Below, in pieces: positions 25,977 to 34,569 of a stretch of DNA of 64,000 nt (position 1 is its first letter; every line of letters starts with the position of its first letter). A program made the translations under genes and the position numbers. Source of the stretch: Bdellovibrionales bacterium RIFOXYD12_FULL_39_22 (lineage in GTDB: Bacteria > Bdellovibrionota > Bacteriovoracia > Bacteriovoracales > Bacteriovoracaceae); assembly GCA_001770205.1 (NCBI GenBank), contig MEQL01000039.1, forward strand, positions 322,787 to 386,786, written 5' to 3'. The notes below the pieces were generated by a model. The model was not told the origin of the DNA and ran no database searches. It saw nothing but the letters and a program-made list of their open reading frames with translations.

Positions 25977-27680
25977 TTGTTAGCGGTGCAAGCAAACAAA
26001 ATCAAACTACTTCCTGAACACATCATTGATCAAATTAAGGCCGGGGAGGTTGTGGAGAGGCCATCTTCATTACTTAAGGAGTTAATCGAAAACTCTATTG
26101 ATGCCAAGGCCGAGCATATTTTTATCGATATAAAAAACGGCGGACTTGACTTAATTGCTATTGAAGATGATGGGCTGGGTATCTCCTATGAAGATTTACC
26201 CTGGGCATTCTGCAGACATGCCACCTCTAAAATTTCCCACTTTGAAGATCTATATTCTCTGTACAGCTTTGGTTTTCGCGGAGAAGCACTGGCCAGCATT
26301 GCTAGTGTTTCTAAGGTTACTTGCGAAACCATTCCGCAAGATCAAGCTGTATCAGGAGGAATTTTAGTAATTGAGGGCGGCGAGCAAAAACTATTAAAGG
26401 AAATCCCTTCCGCAAAAACTGAAGATAATGAAAAAAATCATGGAACTAAAATTTTTGTTAAGGATCTCTTTTTTAACACCCCTGTTCGTTTTAAGTATCT
26501 AGCGTCTGAAAAAAATGAACATCGCGCCATCATGCGCACTATCTATAGTTTTATTATCTCCAATCCTCAAATAACCTTTTCTTTGAAGATAGATGAGGAG
26601 GAAAAAGAATTATACCCTCGAGTCGATGACGGGGGTGTCGAAAAACGCCTTCGTAAAATTTTTTTTAAAAATAGGCCACTGCCTATTTGGTCAACGAAGC
26701 AACAGTATGAAGAGTACTCTCTGTCCATGTATTTATCTGAATCCAACTCTGGAAAGGCCAATCCGCTAATCCAATATATCTTTGTCAATGGCCGATTAAT
26801 TACCGATATTCGAATTCATAAAACTATCTACAATTCTCTAGAAAAATATTGGGGAAGCAGTAGTGGCGCATACGTTATCTTTCTGGAGGCGGCCCCCTCA
26901 CACATTGACGTCAATATTCATCCGCAGAAAACACAAATTAAGTTTTTTAAAACTTCTTTGGTTTTATCTTTAATTCATGCCGCAATAAAAAAACTAGTCG
27001 AGGAGAAGATTTTTTCCTCTTCATTTGTCGACCGCCCACCACTTCCTAACCATCAACCCGCCTCTAATTTAAGTTCTTGCTCTAATTCCAATTTAAACTC
27101 TACAAATGCCCCCCCCCCAACGAATCATTCATCTGTTCAGGTCGGTGAGGGCCTTTGTCTGTCGCTATCTTCCAATTATTCGTTAATTAATTTTATCAAA
27201 AATCCATCTTCGTTTTTTCTAATAAACAAGGAAAGATTTATTGATTTTTATTTGAACACTTTGCTTTCTGACAAACTTCCTTTATCAGAAAATTATATTC
27301 TTCCAATGATTATCGGAATACCTTTTGATCTTACCTCGGATATAAGCAATGTTGCCCTCGTGACATTACGCGATCATGGATTTGATTTAGATGCTATGGA
27401 TGATCGAAGTTATATATTGCGCTCTATTCCTATTTTCTTGCGCCACACCGACTATCACTCCATGTTAGAAGAAACAATTCATCATCTTCAGGGAGTAGAG
27501 CAAAAAGAAGCATACATGATAATTCACACCGCCATCTCTCATCTTTTGGGAGAGACAGACATGGGGTTGTTGGTAGAATTAATTGATTCAACCGTTTACA
27601 ATTTACTTCTTCAAAAAAATGTAATGATTGAACTTAATGAGAATGAAATTGATAATTTTTTTTACCGGAAAAAATCCTAA
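25977..27680 (+). CDS. mutL: DNA mismatch repair protein MutL
   Basis: A GHKL ATPase that links mismatch recognition by MutS to strand removal. N-terminal motifs are IAAGEV-like IKAGEVVERP, the Mg-binding ENSIDAKA, DDGLGI and GFRGEALASI. A low-complexity Ser/Asn/Pro linker (about residues 355-385) joins a C-terminal dimerisation domain. The endonuclease motif DQHA(X)2E(X)4E is absent; the equivalent position reads LINKERFIDFYL. The 567-residue length fits. The start is uncertain between TTG 25977 and GTG 25986, as neither has ideal spacing from AAGG at 25970-25973. It is coupled to the preceding cyclase and followed by miaA, the classic mutL-miaA order. Confidence 0.95.
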   Translation: MLAVQANKIKLLPEHIIDQIKAGEVVERPSSLLKELIENSIDAKAEHIFIDIKNGGLDLIAIEDDGLGISYEDLPWAFCRHATSKISHFEDLYSLYSFGFRGEALASIASVSKVTCETIPQDQAVSGGILVIEGGEQKLLKEIPSAKTEDNEKNHGTKIFVKDLFFNTPVRFKYLASEKNEHRAIMRTIYSFIISNPQITFSLKIDEEEKELYPRVDDGGVEKRLRKIFFKNRPLPIWSTKQQYEEYSLSMYLSESNSGKANPLIQYIFVNGRLITDIRIHKTIYNSLEKYWGSSSGAYVIFLEAAPSHIDVNIHPQKTQIKFFKTSLVLSLIHAAIKKLVEEKIFSSSFVDRPPLPNHQPASNLSSCSNSNLNSTNAPPPTNHSSVQVGEGLCLSLSSNYSLINFIKNPSSFFLINKERFIDFYLNTLLSDKLPLSENYILPMIIGIPFDLTSDISNVALVTLRDHGFDLDAMDDRSYILRSIPIFLRHTDYHSMLEETIHHLQGVEQKEAYMIIHTAISHLLGETDMGLLVELIDSTVYNLLLQKNVMIELNENEIDNFFYRKKS

Positions 27681-27709
27681 AAACCTTTTGGGGCAAATAA
27701 TATTTAAAT

Positions 27710-28717
27710 ATGAACAATTTTGAACAAAATCCCATTTTCATAATTTCTGGACCTACTGCTTCCGGGAAAACGGCGCTAAGCATCGCCTTAGCTCAGGCCA
27801 TCGAAGCAAGTAGTAAGCGGAAGGTTGTTGTTGTCAACTTTGATTCACTGCTTTTTTATAAAGAACTTAACATTTGTACTGCCAAGCCATCCGCTCATGA
27901 AATGGCCATCGTCCCACACGAATTAATTAGCTTCGCCACCATTGCGGCCCCCATTAATGCTGCTCAATATTGTGAGATGGCAACTTCGTTAATTGAAAAG
28001 CTACGAAGAGAAAACAAAATAATTTTACTGGTAGGTGGAAGTGTTTTTTATGTCCGCGCACTAATAAAAGGGATGTATGCCAAAGAAAAATGCCATATTG
28101 GCGACTTATCTGATTTAGAAGTGCGCCACCGCTCTAATTTACTTTTTTCCAATGAAGGAATTGCTCCTTTTCTGCAAATACTAAAAGAACAAGATCCACT
28201 CTCCTATTCTTCTCTTCATCACAATGACCAATACCGCATAATTCGGGCAGTAGAATATTTTTGGAGTTGTGGAAAAAAAATATCCGATCAGAAGCAGGCC
28301 TTCGATCAAAATCGCCCTTATGATTTAACCTCCAGCGATATTCACCCCGATTGGCAGTTGGTACACATCTCTCTTGATATCGATAAGGTGGCTCATCAAA
28401 AAATTATTCAGGCCCGCACAGAGGCCATGTTTAGAAATGGAATTATTGAAGAAGTTAGCGAACTGCTAGCGCAGGGTTTTTCTAAAGAAACAAGGCCGCT
28501 ACAATCTGTCGGCCCAAAAGAAGTATTAGCGTTTCTAAACGGCGAAATACCCACAATTTCGGAATGCGTTGACCGCATCGTTGTTTCTACCAGACAGCTT
28601 GCAAAAGCTCAGCGGACCTGGCTAAATAAAAGTAATCCAAAATTCAAGTATGATCCGCGAGACGAGAGAGATCAACTTATTGCCAAAGCACTGTCTTTTT
28701 TAGGGCCTTCAAGCTAA
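27710..28717 (+). CDS. miaA: tRNA dimethylallyltransferase MiaA
   Basis: Adds a dimethylallyl group to A37 of tRNAs reading U-starting codons. The 335-residue protein has the P-loop GPTASGKTALS (about 14-24), NFDSLLFYKELNI where most MiaA have a D-S-x-Q-x-Y segment, and VGGSVFYVRALIKG (typical GGTGLY region, here diverged to GGSVFY). No Shine-Dalgarno is visible; TAATAT (27698-27703) lies six bases before the ATG, so this mRNA may also be leaderless or be read from mutL. The departures from consensus at two active-site motifs are notable but conservative in position. Confidence 0.9.
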   Translation: MNNFEQNPIFIISGPTASGKTALSIALAQAIEASSKRKVVVVNFDSLLFYKELNICTAKPSAHEMAIVPHELISFATIAAPINAAQYCEMATSLIEKLRRENKIILLVGGSVFYVRALIKGMYAKEKCHIGDLSDLEVRHRSNLLFSNEGIAPFLQILKEQDPLSYSSLHHNDQYRIIRAVEYFWSCGKKISDQKQAFDQNRPYDLTSSDIHPDWQLVHISLDIDKVAHQKIIQARTEAMFRNGIIEEVSELLAQGFSKETRPLQSVGPKEVLAFLNGEIPTISECVDRIVVSTRQLAKAQRTWLNKSNPKFKYDPRDERDQLIAKALSFLGPSS

Positions 28718-28797
28718 GACTTTCACAGATGATATTTTAAGTTAAAAAAAATATTATATTTGACCCAACTTTTACTCACTATGCCGCTTTCAAGGTT

Positions 28798-28995
28798 TTA
28801 TCCTCTTTCATATGGTGATTTGAATTTTGGAGGGGTCGGAATATAAACGGCCATGATAACCAGCCAGCTATTGCGCGTCCCACAAACTACATGAATTGGC
28901 TTTCCATCATCCGTAAAGCCGACTAAAAGACAACTAACTCCTCTGCCAGTATCTTCATAATTCTCAATAATTAATACTTCTTTTAAGCATACCAC
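28798..28995 (-). pseudogene. DUF4258 domain fragment
   Basis: 65 codons that match the C-terminal two thirds of DUF4258 proteins: SCLLVGFTDDGKPIHVVCG followed by VIMAVYIP, the conserved core. The usual N-terminal third with its His-Ala-x-x-Arg motif is missing, and the upstream DNA codes for the end of an acetyltransferase. The GTG start overlaps the TAG of that pseudogene, so it may still be translated. DUF4258 proteins are often toxin-like partners of zinc-finger antitoxins, but no antitoxin gene is present. It is most simply a truncated relic. Confidence 0.6.
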
Positions 28996-29530
28996 TAGAC
29001 CAACAGGTTTTTCATATTAGGCCAGATATAAAAAACTTCGGTGATTTTCTCGCCATACATATCTTCAACTTTTTCACCATCTTGTTTGCCATCCATCTTT
29101 TGGTAAAAACCTTCCGTTGGATTATTTTTTAAAACCCATAGATAGACCGATTTAAAACCCCTCTTATAAAGCTCTTTAAGGCCGGTTAAAAGTAATTTTG
29201 CCCCGACTCCCTTGCTTTGATGCTTTTTTAAAAGATACAGTCCTACAATTTCGCCATAACCTGGGTATTGCTTCTCTCACCCCTCACATATCGTGACAAA
29301 CCCAATAACACCATCAACGCTAGACTCTGCGACCCAACAATTATTCAACTGTCTTTCATCTTCGAAAATTTTCTCCCACATTTTTTCTCTTCCTGTCAGT
29401 GATGTCTTTTGAAGAATAATATCTGGCATAATGCCTTTGTACGTTTCTATCCATGAATTATAATGAACACAGGCAACCTTTTTGCGTCGCCCTTATTTGC
29501 TTTGCGAATAACAACGTCTGAATTTGTCAC
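28995..29530 (-). pseudogene. GNAT acetyltransferase pseudogene (frameshift plus nonsense)
   Basis: Reading the minus strand from a GTG at 29530 gives MTNSDVVIRKANKGDAKR, then the frame must shift by one base near 29479-29483 (a T/A run) to continue VACVHYNSWIETYKGIMPD. A TGA at 29279-29277 then interrupts the gene (just after VTICEG), and the same frame goes on through the acetyl-CoA loop (HQSKGVGAKLLLTGL) and YKRGFKSVYLWVLKNNP to a TAG at 28997-28995. The family is unmistakable, and the two lesions make a functional protein very unlikely. It lies just downstream of tRNA-Ser. The rest of 29531-29683 holds nothing I can identify. Confidence 0.85.
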
Positions 29531-29683
29531 CTTTGTCCATCCTTATTAAAGAATAATAGTGTAGGCATTTTTACAAAACTTTCAGATGTTGTCGATATGC
29601 CAAAAACAAGTCGTGCGAGCAGTTGCGAGCAAACGTCGAAGTGATTAAAAAAATGTTATGATTATAATTAGTTGAGATTCGAA

Positions 29684-29772
29684 TGGCGGAGGACACAGGA
29701 TTCGAACCTGCGGTACCCGAAGGGTACAACGGTTTTCAAGACCGCCGCTTTCAACCACTCAGCCAATCCTCC
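29684..29772 (-). tRNA. tRNA-Ser (anticodon UGA)
   Basis: 89 bases with an encoded CCA tail. The acceptor stem GGAGGAT pairs with GTCCTCC (one G-U pair) and the discriminator is G, as expected for serine. The anticodon loop is CTTGAAA (anticodon TGA), the T-loop is TTCGAAT, and a long variable arm (GTACCCTTCGGGTAC) is present, the class II hallmark of tRNA-Ser. It lies 47 bases downstream of serS on the same strand, so enzyme and substrate may share a transcript. Confidence 0.97.
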
Positions 29773-29819
29773 GCATTTGATGTGAAACATAATAGGGCAG
29801 AGGGCACTAATTTGACAAT

Positions 29820-31109
29820 CTAATTTTTAGCAGGTGTTCCCTGAATAAATTCCATTCCACCCATAAATGGACGTAGAACCTCTGGAATCGTAATAGAACC
29901 ATCTGCATTTTGATAGTTCTCTAAAATAGCAACCAGTGTGCGCCCAACGGCCAAGCAAGAGCCGTTTAGGGTATGCGCAAACTCTGGCTTGCCCCCTTCG
30001 CCACGATAACGAATTTGTGCCCGACGTGCTTGAAAATCCCAACAATTAGAGATCGAGGAAATTTCTCGATACTTATTTTGGCCAGGGAGCCAGACCTCTA
30101 AATCGACGCATTTTCTTGCACTAAATCCAATGTCTCCGCTGCATAAAAGCACGGCCCGATAGGGGAGCTTTAGATCCTCCAAAACAGAGCAGGCCATATC
30201 AATCATTGCTTGATGGGCAATCGTAGAGTCTTCTGCCTTTGTTATTTGCACCATTTCGACTTTATTGAACTGATGAAGACGAATAAGGCCTTTGGTATCT
30301 TTGCCATAAGAGCCTGCTTCGCTCCTAAAACAAGGAGTATATGAGGCATATTTAAAAGGAAGTTCATTACCAGCAAAAAGTTCATTGCATTTTAAATTAG
30401 TAACCGGAACTTCCGCCGTTGGAATCAAATACCACGGCCGGCCTTCAAGACGAAAGAGATCATCTTCAAATTTGGGAAGCTGGCCAGTACCATAAAGAGT
30501 GTTGGCGTTGACAATATAGGGCGGAATGATTTCTTCATATCCAGCAGCGATTAGCTTTTCTAACATATAGTTAATAAGCGCTCGTTCAAGCTTGGCAAGA
30601 TGCTTTTTGTAAACTACAAAGCGCGACCCCGCAATCTCTGCCGCCTTTTCAAAGTCTAACATTTTTAAGTTTTGCCCAAGATCAACATGATCTTTGGGAG
30701 TAAAGGAAAATTGACGAGGCGTTCCCCATTTTCTAATCTCCTGATTATGTCCATCATCTTGGCCATTCGGAACTTCGTTATCAATTATATTAGGAATCAT
30801 AGAGAGTAATTTTTTCTGTTCCTCTAAAATCTCTTCCAATTTTTTTTCATCGTTTTCAACATTGGCCTTTATAGCGGCAACTTTGTTCATTAATTCTGTC
30901 GCATCTTGCTTGGCCTTTTTTAAATTGCCAATTTCCATCGATGTGCTTTTAATTTCTGCCCGATAAGACTCAACAATTCGAATAAGTTCTTTGCGGCGAT
31001 GATTTATTTTCAGCACTTCATCCACTTGCATTGCTAATTCTGGCCTTCTCCGCACCAGATTTTTTTTTGCTTCTTCGGTATGCTCTTCAAAATATCTTAT
31101 ATCATGCAT
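29820..31109 (-). CDS. serS: Seryl-tRNA synthetase
   Basis: Charges tRNA-Ser. The 429-residue class II enzyme has an N-terminal antiparallel coiled coil (about residues 28-105) that grips the long variable arm of tRNA-Ser, motif 2 (FRSEAGSYGKDTKGLIRLHQF) with its ATP-binding Arg, and motif 3 (NGSCLAVGRTLVAILEN). CAGGAGA precedes the ATG at 31109. It is the last protein gene of the long minus-strand operon, 14 bases after the GYF/TPR gene, and is followed by its own tRNA substrate. Confidence 0.97.
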   Translation of the reverse strand: MHDIRYFEEHTEEAKKNLVRRRPELAMQVDEVLKINHRRKELIRIVESYRAEIKSTSMEIGNLKKAKQDATELMNKVAAIKANVENDEKKLEEILEEQKKLLSMIPNIIDNEVPNGQDDGHNQEIRKWGTPRQFSFTPKDHVDLGQNLKMLDFEKAAEIAGSRFVVYKKHLAKLERALINYMLEKLIAAGYEEIIPPYIVNANTLYGTGQLPKFEDDLFRLEGRPWYLIPTAEVPVTNLKCNELFAGNELPFKYASYTPCFRSEAGSYGKDTKGLIRLHQFNKVEMVQITKAEDSTIAHQAMIDMACSVLEDLKLPYRAVLLCSGDIGFSARKCVDLEVWLPGQNKYREISSISNCWDFQARRAQIRYRGEGGKPEFAHTLNGSCLAVGRTLVAILENYQNADGSITIPEVLRPFMGGMEFIQGTPAKN

Positions 31110-31123
31110 CTGTTTATCTCCTG

Positions 31124-34100
31124 TTATTTTAAGTTTTTAATTAAAAGTTCAATTTGCGGGCGATCTGGAGCTGAAGGAAAAAGTGTGAGGTAAACCTGAA
31201 AATAATTAATAGCAATTTCTCCTTGGCCAATATCCTTGTATACCATTCCCAGCTTACGGCTTAGTTCTGGATTCTCCTGGTTATGTTTGTGTGCTCGAAC
31301 ATAATACTCGCGGGCCTCATCTAGATAATTTTGTCCATATTTCATATCCCCCAACGCGATTAGCACTTCGGGAGAATTTCCATTTCTGGCCACTGCCTCT
31401 TCTAGTCTGCGCATGGCCATTGTATAGCGTTCTTCAACTGTGTCTGCTAGATATGCCATGGCCTTGACGTAGTATCCATGTTCCTTACTAGGATTTATTT
31501 TTATTTCCATATCTGCCATTTCATGTGCTTTTTTCACATCACCTTTTTGTAGAGCAATTTTGGCCAAATAATAATATATAAGCGGATATTCTGGTAATCG
31601 CTTTTTTACTTCGCTAAAGGCCAGTTCTGCATCCTCAGTTCTTCCCTGTGAAAAGCAAAATTCTCCTAATTCAAAACGCATTTCCAAATCACCTGGTGAT
31701 ATTTTCAATAGCATGTCGTAATATTTTATAGCTTCATCCGTTTTTTCTTCTAACTTTGTGGCATAAACCAAAAAGCGATAAAACTCTTCGTCTTTTTTGG
31801 GAAGATTTTCAAATTTCTTTTTATACTCCTCGAATTCATTCATTTGGCCGCTCTGATAGTAGTACTTGCCAATTTCTCCAATGAGCTTAGGGTTCTCGGG
31901 ATTACTTTCTAAAAGATTGCGCAGATAACCAATGGCAACTTCTGGCGCGTCATATTTTTCTTTGTCAAATAAGATGCGAGCATATAGTAAGTGGAAATCA
32001 ATATTTTGCGGATCTAACTCCAACGCATTTCCCAACATTATTTTTGCCATATCATATGCCCGCTGCTTCAAATAAATCCTGGCCAAGCTGTAATAATCTT
32101 GCTCATTCAAAGGATCTCGATAAAGTGCTTCACGATAATTTCTCACCGCGGCCACTATATTTCCAGTGGCCTCTTGATATTTGGCCGAAATTGAAACGTA
32201 ACGAGCAGTATTAAAGAACTTGCTTTCTCCGGCCTGATTTAAACTTTTTTGCGCATCATCATATTGATGAGCATCAATATAAGTATCAATGAGGGTATAG
32301 CGAACGTTGTCGGAGGCAGAATACTCGGAAAAAAGTTTTTGCAAGGTTTCAATTGACTCCACAAAGTATCCTCTTTTTGCCTGCAACTTGGCCATATGAA
32401 GTCTGGCGTCTATATCTTTGGGGCAAAGATCCACGGCCTCAATTGCCAACATCATTGCTTTTTCCCACTCCAGCATCTCCATCATCTCTTTGGATTTTCG
32501 CACTAAATCGCGGGCCTTGGTTTCCAAAAGAAATTCTTGCACTGCTTTGCTTCCACCAATATCAATTGCGGCCAGCTTAGAAATTAAATCATCGGAGGGA
32601 TTAATTTTGAGAGATTTTTGTAAATATTGAACAGCTCCTTCATTGTTTCCCTTCATGGCCATTAGAATGCCGGAATACTCCAGATAGCGACTATAGTAGT
32701 AGGGACTCCTCTCATAATTTATAATTTTGATTCCTGAAAGTAAGGTTTCTAATTTTTCTTTATTTCCTTCGCGCAAGATGTATTCAGCAAAATCCAGCCA
32801 CACTATGGCAAAATCCTTGTACTTTTTGCTGGCCTCAACTAAAAGAGCTCGGCCCTCTTCAAATTTTTCATCATAACGATAAAATTTTGCTAGTCCGAGA
32901 TATACTTCCAGAGGAACGGCATCAACTCCTGCGGCCTGACGGCCTTGATCTAATTTGGCAGCAATTTCTCTTGCCCGATCCAAACGGCCAAGTTCAAGAG
33001 CAATTAAAAGGTGATACGCTCCTTTTTTAAAAGTTGCTACCGTATTTTCATTGATTTTTTTTGCGTCTGCCAACTCTATTAACTTTTTAGCTATTTCATC
33101 TCTTTTCTGTGAAAGGGCCACTGCTTCTTTTTCATCTAGCCCTTCCTCTTTTAATTGTTGATCTATTGCTGCTAGCTGCGATTCTCCAATCAGTCCATCT
33201 TCTGCTTCTTTTTCTAAATCTCGAATTTTCTTTAAAACCCCTATTCTGTGCGTATCAAAATTCTCCATAATATTAAAAGCTGTTTGATATTTTTTCATGT
33301 GATAGAAAAAAATTGCAGAGCCCAAAGCAATGTCTCTATCAACTAATGCCTGGCCTTTAACTAATTTAATTATTTTATAAATTGTCGATGCTGCCACGTC
33401 GCGATCTTGTGCATCTCTAAACAGCTCTGCATAACAAAGAAGTAGCTTTCCGATGGCCTTGTAGTTGTTCTCGTTATTATATTGCCATGATGATTGAAAA
33501 TAGTTGATCGCCTCTAATTTATTATAGTATCTGCCCTTTTGGTATTCTACTACTCCCGATTGATATTGCTCTTCACTTTTTATCTTGTTTATTTCCAAAG
33601 CAACAGGATAAGAAACTTCGACATATTGTGGTTCTCCTTCCGTTTTGATCCCTGTATCTTCATCCGGAACTAAAAGCACAATAAATATTGCTAAAAAAGC
33701 AATTGCCGCAATTGGGCGAATACCTTTTTGCTTTTTCTTATCCCCCTTTGGGGCCCCCTCATTGCTTGGAGGAAGAAGTGCATTCAGCTCTTTTTTTTCT
33801 TGTTCTTCTTGTTGTTTTTTTTCTTCTTCAACTTCTTGCTCTGTTAATTCCACTTCTCGATGCAATTCGGGCAGTAGTTCTTTAACGTTGGCAACTTTTG
33901 TTTCTTCTCTGGTATTAATTTTTTCTTCTTCTGGCGTTTTCTCTGCCTCTTCTAAAATTTCAATCTTCGCGGGGCCATTTTTTTCCATTGTTTTAGCAAA
34001 AAATTCTTTAGGATTATAATTCAAATCTACAATTCTCGTCGCATCGGCTGTCTTTGTGGTGGCCAGTTTTTTGTTTATAATTACTGTCTTGTCGTCCGAA

Positions 34101-34564
34101 GAATTGGATGGATTTGATTTTGTGGATGAATTGCTTTCCTTTTCTCCAGAAGACTTCTTATAATTAAATTCATTAAATGGCCCTGTCTTATCACCACTTT
34201 TTATCTTCGTTTCCAAAACATTTTCCTCTGTCTCATCCTCCTCTTGCACAGATGGTTCATCGCGATAATGCGCCATTTTAGCGGTTAGCTCTTTGTGTGC
34301 GGCGGCAATTGATAAATTTATGACCGTTTCCGATTCTTTTACATCTTGTTGGCCAAGATTTATTTCTTGAGAAATTATTTTTACGATGAGCTTACTAAGC
34401 TCCGAAACTGTTTCAATTGGCTCCCATTTACCATCAGGAAAAACCTGACATTCTTCTGATCCATCTATGATTTTTTTAAAAAACATTTCGCCAATTTTTT
34501 CTATTGGAAAAGGGCCAACAATTCTTTCATTTTTTAATTTAACTCGATATTTTGTACTCATCAT
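31124..34564 (-). CDS. Large GYF_2/TPR single-pass membrane protein
   Basis: A 1146-residue protein. Residues 5-60 look like a GYF_2 (DUF4339) domain (VGPFPIEKIGEMFF...DGKWEPI). Residues 80-280 are a charged, glutamate- and lysine-rich disordered segment. A single membrane helix (about 282-300) follows a basic KKKQKG stretch, so the N-terminus should be cytoplasmic. The rest, to the end, is a long series of tetratricopeptide repeats in the periplasm (for example ALELDPQNIDFHLLYARIL, ISPGDLEMRFELGEFCFSQG). It begins 5 bases after the NuoN-like gene and precedes serS by 14 bases. TPR arrays are scaffolds, so it could recruit periplasmic or prey-facing partners to the membrane complex; this is inference. 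Confidence 0.85.
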   Translation of the reverse strand: MMSTKYRVKLKNERIVGPFPIEKIGEMFFKKIIDGSEECQVFPDGKWEPIETVSELSKLIVKIISQEINLGQQDVKESETVINLSIAAAHKELTAKMAHYRDEPSVQEEDETEENVLETKIKSGDKTGPFNEFNYKKSSGEKESNSSTKSNPSNSSDDKTVIINKKLATTKTADATRIVDLNYNPKEFFAKTMEKNGPAKIEILEEAEKTPEEEKINTREETKVANVKELLPELHREVELTEQEVEEEKKQQEEQEKKELNALLPPSNEGAPKGDKKKQKGIRPIAAIAFLAIFIVLLVPDEDTGIKTEGEPQYVEVSYPVALEINKIKSEEQYQSGVVEYQKGRYYNKLEAINYFQSSWQYNNENNYKAIGKLLLCYAELFRDAQDRDVAASTIYKIIKLVKGQALVDRDIALGSAIFFYHMKKYQTAFNIMENFDTHRIGVLKKIRDLEKEAEDGLIGESQLAAIDQQLKEEGLDEKEAVALSQKRDEIAKKLIELADAKKINENTVATFKKGAYHLLIALELGRLDRAREIAAKLDQGRQAAGVDAVPLEVYLGLAKFYRYDEKFEEGRALLVEASKKYKDFAIVWLDFAEYILREGNKEKLETLLSGIKIINYERSPYYYSRYLEYSGILMAMKGNNEGAVQYLQKSLKINPSDDLISKLAAIDIGGSKAVQEFLLETKARDLVRKSKEMMEMLEWEKAMMLAIEAVDLCPKDIDARLHMAKLQAKRGYFVESIETLQKLFSEYSASDNVRYTLIDTYIDAHQYDDAQKSLNQAGESKFFNTARYVSISAKYQEATGNIVAAVRNYREALYRDPLNEQDYYSLARIYLKQRAYDMAKIMLGNALELDPQNIDFHLLYARILFDKEKYDAPEVAIGYLRNLLESNPENPKLIGEIGKYYYQSGQMNEFEEYKKKFENLPKKDEEFYRFLVYATKLEEKTDEAIKYYDMLLKISPGDLEMRFELGEFCFSQGRTEDAELAFSEVKKRLPEYPLIYYYLAKIALQKGDVKKAHEMADMEIKINPSKEHGYYVKAMAYLADTVEERYTMAMRRLEEAVARNGNSPEVLIALGDMKYGQNYLDEAREYYVRAHKHNQENPELSRKLGMVYKDIGQGEIAINYFQVYLTLFPSAPDRPQIELLIKNLK

Positions 34565-34569
34565 CTATT

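Noticed and set aside
33645-34019. Plus-strand Ser-rich frame inside the GYF/TPR gene
   Set aside because: It is the complement of the Glu/Lys-rich disordered linker and only mirrors its composition.
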